The notes beneath the pieces were generated by a model, which was not told the origin of the DNA, ran no database searches, and saw nothing but the letters and a program-made list of their open reading frames with translations. From Gemmatimonadota bacterium (GTDB taxonomy: Bacteria > Gemmatimonadota > Gemmatimonadetes > Gemmatimonadales > GWC2-71-9): DNA of 8,928 bases. The DNA is taken from contig QHUQ01000013.1 of the NCBI GenBank assembly GCA_003221985.1, forward strand, positions 1 through 8,928, written 5' to 3'. Below, one piece after another: positions 5,641 to 8,928 of this stretch (within the stretch, counting starts at the first letter, position 1; every line of letters starts with the position of its first letter). The translations under genes and the position numbers were made by a program.

Positions 5641-6707
5641 CGACGCCGCAGCACCGGTTTCTCATCATCGCGGACGGCGACTTCGGGCCGCTCACGTCCA
5701 AGACTGCCAACTCGTGCATTCGCTATTTCCCGGAGCGCATCGTCGCGGTGTTCGATCGCAAACAGGCGGGGAAGACGGCGCAGGACGTGCTCGGGTTCGG
5801 CGGCGGGATTCCGGTGGTCGGCGATTTCGAGCGCGGCATCGCGCAGGGCAAGGGGGCGACCGCCGTCCTGATCGGTATCGCGCCGGCCGGGGGGCGCCTC
5901 CCCGACGAATGGAGGGCATGGCTCCGCACCGCCATCGAGCGCAAGCTGGAAATCTGGAGCGGCCTGCACACCTTCATCGGCGACGATCCCGAGCTGGGTC
6001 CGCTCGCCCGCTCGCGCGGAGTTCGCATTCTCGATGCGCGCAAGCCGCCGCCGAACCTCCCCATCGCCGATGGCCGCGCGGCCGAGGTGGACGCGCTGGT
6101 CGTGCTCGCGGTCGGGTCCGACTGCAACGTCGGCAAGATGACGGCGCAGCTCCAGCTGCGCGACGCGCTCGTGCAGCGCGGCCACCGCACGAGTTTTGTG
6201 GCGACGGGGCAAACGGGGATCTTCATCGAAGGGTGGGGCATCGCAGTAGACGCGGTCGTGGCGGATTTCATCGCCGGCGCCGCGGAGCAGCTCGTCCTCC
6301 AGGGCGCGAAGGACAACGACATCGTGCTCGTCGAAGGCCAGGGCAGCCTGATTCACCCGGGGTATTCCGGCGTCACGCTCGGCCTGCTGCACGGGTGTTG
6401 TCCCGACGCGCTGATTCTCTGCCATCAGGTGACGCGCGACTACATCGGCGATTATCACGGGCGCGAGCCGTGGGTGAAGATCCCCTCCTATGTCGAGATG
6501 ATCGACATCTATGAGCGGGCCGCGCATCCCGTGCACCCGACCAAGGTGATCGGCATCTGTCTCAACACGTACGACATGGATGACGCGGCGGCGCGGGAAG
6601 CCGTCGCCAAGGCGGCGGAGGAAACGGGGTTGCCGGCGACGGATCCCGTACGGTTCGATTCCGACCTCCTGGTCGACGCCATCATCGGGGCGCGCGCAAC
6701 GATTTGA
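5637..6707 (+). CDS. DUF1611 family P-loop protein (DgcN-type, possible D-glutamate N-acetyltransferase)
   Basis: A 356-residue cytoplasmic protein. The N-terminal Rossmann-like domain (about 1-140) begins with the typical RFLIIADGDFGPLTSKTAN. The C-terminal P-loop domain has GSDCNVGKMT at residues 160-169, GQTGIFIEGWG at ~191-201 and LVEGQGSLIHPGYSG at ~231-245. Some members (DgcN) have been described as D-glutamate N-acetyltransferases that act with the enolase-superfamily enzyme DgcA; others are uncharacterised. No dgcA-like gene is in this window, so the substrate is open. The start is GTG 5637, overlapping the AI-2E stop as GTGA, and the family homology begins within a few codons of it. 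The same frame stays open far upstream, but that part is an out-of-frame reading of the AI-2E gene. No separate ribosome-binding site is seen, so coupling to the upstream gene is likely. Confidence 0.88.
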   Translation: MTTPQHRFLIIADGDFGPLTSKTANSCIRYFPERIVAVFDRKQAGKTAQDVLGFGGGIPVVGDFERGIAQGKGATAVLIGIAPAGGRLPDEWRAWLRTAIERKLEIWSGLHTFIGDDPELGPLARSRGVRILDARKPPPNLPIADGRAAEVDALVVLAVGSDCNVGKMTAQLQLRDALVQRGHRTSFVATGQTGIFIEGWGIAVDAVVADFIAGAAEQLVLQGAKDNDIVLVEGQGSLIHPGYSGVTLGLLHGCCPDALILCHQVTRDYIGDYHGREPWVKIPSYVEMIDIYERAAHPVHPTKVIGICLNTYDMDDAAAREAVAKAAEETGLPATDPVRFDSDLLVDAIIGARATI

Positions 6708-6752
6708 TCTCTGCGGCGGCGAATCGGTACCACCCGCTGCCCTTTCCTTCTG

Positions 6753-6758
6753 TATGCT
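6753..6758 (+). promoter_or_regulatory. Possible -10 element (TATGCT) of the ABC-type unit
   Basis: TATGCT ends 6 bases before the ATG at 6765. There is no Shine-Dalgarno site in the 57-base gap, which would fit a leaderless message. No good -35 hexamer is found 16-18 bases upstream, so this is weak. Confidence 0.25.
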
Positions 6759-6764
6759 GCCGCA

Positions 6765-7436
6765 ATGCGATTCCTGCGTTGCGTGTACGCCGAATGGTTG
6801 CTCCTCCTCCCGCGCTTCACACGCACGCGGCTTGGGATTTCGCTCCTCGCCCTCGGTGCCACGCTCATCTGGCTCGGCAGCCGCGGCCTCGAGCCGCTCA
6901 CCGTCGCGCTGCAGGCCGGAGCCCTGGCGGCCATCATCGGCGCGGCAGGCATTGCGGGTAGCGAGCGCGACCGCGCTGCGTTGCCGACGGCGCTGACACA
7001 TCCGACCACGCCACTCGCGGTTGCCGCGGGACGCTGGCTGTCGCTCGTGGCTCCCGCCGCGCTGGTCACCGTCGTCTGCACGCTGCTGGCTGGATGGCGT
7101 AGTGGGGCGGCATTGGCCGGCGTCGCAGCCGCCGCGGCCGTCGGTGGTTGCGGGCTGGCAGCCGTCCTGCTGCTCGGCAACGGTGCCGCCCTGGCGCTCT
7201 TCCTCTTTATGGCGGTCGCGGGCGCGGTGGCGCCTGAGCGCCTGGTCGATCTGGCGCGCCCGGGCGTCGTGCGGCTAACGGCTGCGAGCGCGCTCGAGCT
7301 GGGACCGGCACTCTGGCACTATCGCGACATTGCGACTGGCGATTGGCGCGCGATCCTGCACGCGGTTGCGTGGAGCGGGCTCGGCATTCTGCTGGCGAGC
7401 GCCTGCGTCGCGCGACGGCGCTCCGCGTTTCACTGA
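6765..7436 (+). CDS. Six-helix membrane protein, probable permease of an ABC transporter
   Basis: A 223-residue hydrophobic protein with about six predicted membrane segments: ~22-38, 45-64, 88-110, 116-136, 138-155 and 198-215. Size and helix count fit an ABC-2-type permease subunit. The segment TALTHPTTPLAVAAGRWLSL (about residues 75-94) resembles the loop before helix 3 in that class. I see no substrate-specific motif. An ATPase gene starts 13 bases beyond its stop, which is the main reason for calling it a permease. A CcmB-like protein is possible by size, but no other cytochrome-maturation gene is nearby. The ATG at 6765 is the first in frame after the DUF1611 stop and lacks a Shine-Dalgarno site. 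Confidence 0.65.
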   Translation: MRFLRCVYAEWLLLLPRFTRTRLGISLLALGATLIWLGSRGLEPLTVALQAGALAAIIGAAGIAGSERDRAALPTALTHPTTPLAVAAGRWLSLVAPAALVTVVCTLLAGWRSGAALAGVAAAAAVGGCGLAAVLLLGNGAALALFLFMAVAGAVAPERLVDLARPGVVRLTAASALELGPALWHYRDIATGDWRAILHAVAWSGLGILLASACVARRRSAFH

Positions 7437-7463
7437 TGACCGACGCCCGATGACCGATTACGC
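7436..7463 (+). repeat. Imperfect 14-base direct repeat that doubles the start region of the ATPase gene
   Basis: ATGACCGA occurs at 7436-7443 and again at 7450-7457, 14 bases apart. The first copy overlaps the permease stop (TGATG) and opens a five-codon frame (MTDAR) whose TGA at 7451-7453 overlaps the ATPase ATG (ATGA at 7450-7453). Only the second copy is in the ATPase frame. It may be a small duplication or a relay for coupled translation. Confidence 0.5.
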
Positions 7464-8334
7464 TCTAACGCTCTGCGACGTCAGGGGCCACGGCGTCGCG
7501 GGCATCTCGCTCGCACTTCTGCCCGGGGAGATCGCGGGGTTGGTCGGCCCCGCCGGTGCGGGGAAGAGCACGGTGCTCCGGATCGCGGCCGGCTGCCTGA
7601 GACCGGAAAACGGCGACGTGCGCGTCTGGGGTGCGAGAGTCGAGGCTCCGGCAGCCCGCCAGCTCATCGGCTACGCCGCCGATAACGCCGTCTTTCCGGC
7701 TGCGGCGACGGTGCGCGAAGTGCTCAGCTATTACGCGCGGCTGCACTGCGCCGCCAACGCCGAGCGAGCACCGCGGCGGCTGCGGGGACTGGTGCGCGAA
7801 GCGCTGGAGCTGTCCGGCCTCGCGGGGGAGGCCGGCACTCGCGTGGAGGCGTTGAGCCGCGCCGATCTGCACCGGCTGGGACTGGCGCAGGCGGTGCTTG
7901 GTGGCCGGCGGGTGCTGCTGCTCGACGAGGTGCTTTCGGGGGGGCTCGATGCGATCGCGCGACGGGACCTGCGGGGGCGCATCGCGGGACTCGCGGCGAG
8001 CGGTGTCGCCGTGCTGATCACGTCGCGCGATCCCGCCGCACTGGAGCGGCTGGCCGCGCGGGTGCTCGTGCTGCGCGAGGGGCGCATCGTGCGCGCCGGT
8101 CCGCTCGCCACGCTGCTTGGCGAACGCGTGCTCGAGGTGATTCTGGATTGCCCGCCCGCCGAGCCACCGCCCGGTTTCCGGGTCACCGCGGCGGGCCTGG
8201 AGGCGTCGTTGGGCGGGCGGACGGTGGAAGCGGCGCTGGCGTTGTGTCGCGCGCACCGCCTGCCGGTTCGGGCGTCGCGGGTGCGCGTCAAATCACTGGA
8301 GGAGGTCGTGCTGGAAACACACGACAGGCGCTAG
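7450..8334 (+). CDS. ABC transporter ATP-binding protein with altered Q-loop, signature and switch residues
   Basis: A 294-residue cytoplasmic ATPase subunit, presumably paired with the membrane protein upstream. Walker A is intact (GPAGAGKST, residues 33-41), as is Walker B with its catalytic glutamate (VLLLDE, 155-160), followed by a D-loop-like GLDA at 165-168. Three usual elements are changed. The Q-loop region reads IGYAADNAVFPAAATVRE (73-90), with no glutamine at the usual position. The LSGGQ signature is LSRAD (135-139), although the following HRLGLAQAVL keeps the family pattern. The switch histidine is Arg193 (LITSRD). The C-terminal ~70 residues form an extra domain ending SLEEVVLETHD, as in CcmA/NatA-type ATPases. 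ATG 7450 is chosen because homology begins here (YALTLCDVRGHGVAGISLAL) and it couples to a minicistron; the open frame further upstream overlaps the permease. Confidence 0.85.
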   Translation: MTDYALTLCDVRGHGVAGISLALLPGEIAGLVGPAGAGKSTVLRIAAGCLRPENGDVRVWGARVEAPAARQLIGYAADNAVFPAAATVREVLSYYARLHCAANAERAPRRLRGLVREALELSGLAGEAGTRVEALSRADLHRLGLAQAVLGGRRVLLLDEVLSGGLDAIARRDLRGRIAGLAASGVAVLITSRDPAALERLAARVLVLREGRIVRAGPLATLLGERVLEVILDCPPAEPPPGFRVTAAGLEASLGGRTVEAALALCRAHRLPVRASRVRVKSLEEVVLETHDRR

Positions 8335-8340
8335 TACGTT
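8312..8340 (+). promoter_or_regulatory. Possible promoter for cysS
   Basis: TGGAAA (8312-8317) and TACGTT (8335-8340) are 17 bases apart and resemble -35 and -10 hexamers. The -10 ends 8 bases before the cysS ATG, and no Shine-Dalgarno site is present. Most of the element lies inside the end of the ATPase gene. Weak evidence. Confidence 0.25.
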
Positions 8341-8348
8341 TCGCCGCA

Positions 8349-8928
8349 ATGACGGCGGCTCCCCCTCCCCAGGTTTCCCTCTTCAATACGCTCACCCGCC
8401 GCGTCGAGCCGCTGCAGCCGCTGGCGCCGCCGCGTGTCACGTTCTACACCTGCGGGCCGACCGTGTGGAACTACGCGCACATCGGCAACTTCCGCACATT
8501 CCTGTTTGAGGACTTGCTGCGCCGCTGGCTGGAGCACGTCGGCTATGACGTGTTCCAGGTCATGAATCTCACCGACGTCGACGACCGCACGATCAAAGCG
8601 GCGCGAGCGGCCGGGAAACCGCTCGTCGAACACACCGCTCCGTTCACCAAAGCGTTCTTCGAGGATCGCGATTACCTGCGCATCAAGCCCGCCCATGTCT
8701 ACACGCCGGCCACGGCGTACATGCCGCAGATGATCGCGCTCGTGGTGCGGCTGCTCGAGCGTGGCGTCGCATATAAAGGGGAGGACGGCTCCGTCTATTT
8801 CTCGCTCGCCAAGTTTCCGACGTACGGGCGGTTGTCGCGGCTCGACACGCGAGAGATCAAGGTCGGCGCGCGCGTCGCCAGCGACGAATACGCGAAGGGC
8901 GATCCGAGTGATTTCGCGCTGTGGAAGA
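8349..8928 (+). CDS. cysS: Cysteinyl-tRNA synthetase (3' partial)
   Basis: A class I aminoacyl-tRNA synthetase that charges tRNA-Cys in the cytoplasm. The window holds the first 193 codons; E. coli CysS is about 460 residues, so more than half is beyond the right edge. Clear family landmarks: FYTCGPTVWNYAHIGNFRTF, with the zinc-binding Cys at residue 35 and the HIGH-type motif HIGN at 44-47; VMNLTDVDDRTIKAA; and near the edge DEYAKGDPSDFALWK. The first ~12 residues (MTAAPPPQVSLF) are a normal variable leader. The start is ATG 8349, 14 bases after the ATPase stop, without a visible Shine-Dalgarno site. The essential housekeeping role gives no hint about the ABC-type neighbours. Confidence 0.96.
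   Translation, partial: MTAAPPPQVSLFNTLTRRVEPLQPLAPPRVTFYTCGPTVWNYAHIGNFRTFLFEDLLRRWLEHVGYDVFQVMNLTDVDDRTIKAARAAGKPLVEHTAPFTKAFFEDRDYLRIKPAHVYTPATAYMPQMIALVVRLLERGVAYKGEDGSVYFSLAKFPTYGRLSRLDTREIKVGARVASDEYAKGDPSDFALWK

Noticed and set aside
5544..7001. Long open frame on the minus strand (485 codons) opposite DUF1611
   Set aside because: It lies antisense to a clearly identified P-loop protein, has no motif or membrane pattern, and is explained by GC-rich third positions.
7330..7449. Upstream extension of the ATPase frame to an ATG at 7330
   Set aside because: It overlaps the permease gene in another frame and adds no ATPase-like sequence. ATG 7450 sits where family homology begins.
1..8928. 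CRISPR array, tRNA/rRNA gene, insertion sequence or phage module
   Set aside because: No regularly spaced identical repeats, tRNA cloverleaf, transposase or phage protein was recognised on either strand. The only tandem signal is the diverged coding repeat at 2729-3827.

Overview
All genes in this window lie on the + strand. It is GC-rich, and intergenic gaps are short (the longest is about 57 bases). Gene content and protein style (UvrA, PspA with small coiled-coil membrane proteins, an AI-2E family permease, DUF1611, an ABC pair, CysS) suggest an environmental Gram-negative-type bacterium. Gemmatimonadota or a related phylum is my best guess, but it is only an inference from protein style and GC content; no rRNA or other phylogenetic marker is available here.

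Layout: (1) 2-2497 is the 3' nine-tenths of uvrA, the nucleotide-excision-repair damage-recognition ATPase; its start lies off the left edge. (2) 2531-4501 is a tightly packed cluster, coupled by 1-4 base overlaps or very small gaps. It holds five tandem genes for very small proteins with one architecture: an N-terminal membrane segment (lost in copy 4), then a charged coiled coil ending in a shared ER-x-DF-x-ERLLAK motif. A pspA/IM30 homologue follows directly. The architecture recalls PspB, so I read this as an expanded, PspB-like envelope-stress (phage-shock-type) operon. Copy 4 and pspA are both broken as read: copy 4 lacks its membrane segment and changes frame, and pspA lacks about 50 codons of its first long helix and changes frame. 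(3) 4549-5640 encodes an AI-2E family (PF01594) multi-pass membrane protein. Its start is unclear: a good Shine-Dalgarno site has no start codon at the right distance, and a perfect 9-bp hairpin covers the first usable GTG. (4) 5637-6707 overlaps it by 4 bases and encodes a DUF1611 P-loop protein of the DgcN type. (5) 6765-8334 is a two-gene ABC-transporter-like unit: a six-helix membrane protein and an ATPase with intact Walker motifs but an altered Q-loop, signature and switch residue. (6) 8349-8928 is the 5' part of cysS, cut by the right edge.

The most notable element is the five-copy family of single-span coiled-coil proteins in front of pspA. Two lesions and an ambiguous start fall within about 1.25 kb (3303-4557), while the flanking genes are intact. 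Either the cluster is decaying or the consensus is wrong there; reads covering 3300-4560 would decide. I saw no tRNA, rRNA, CRISPR array, insertion sequence or attachment site.
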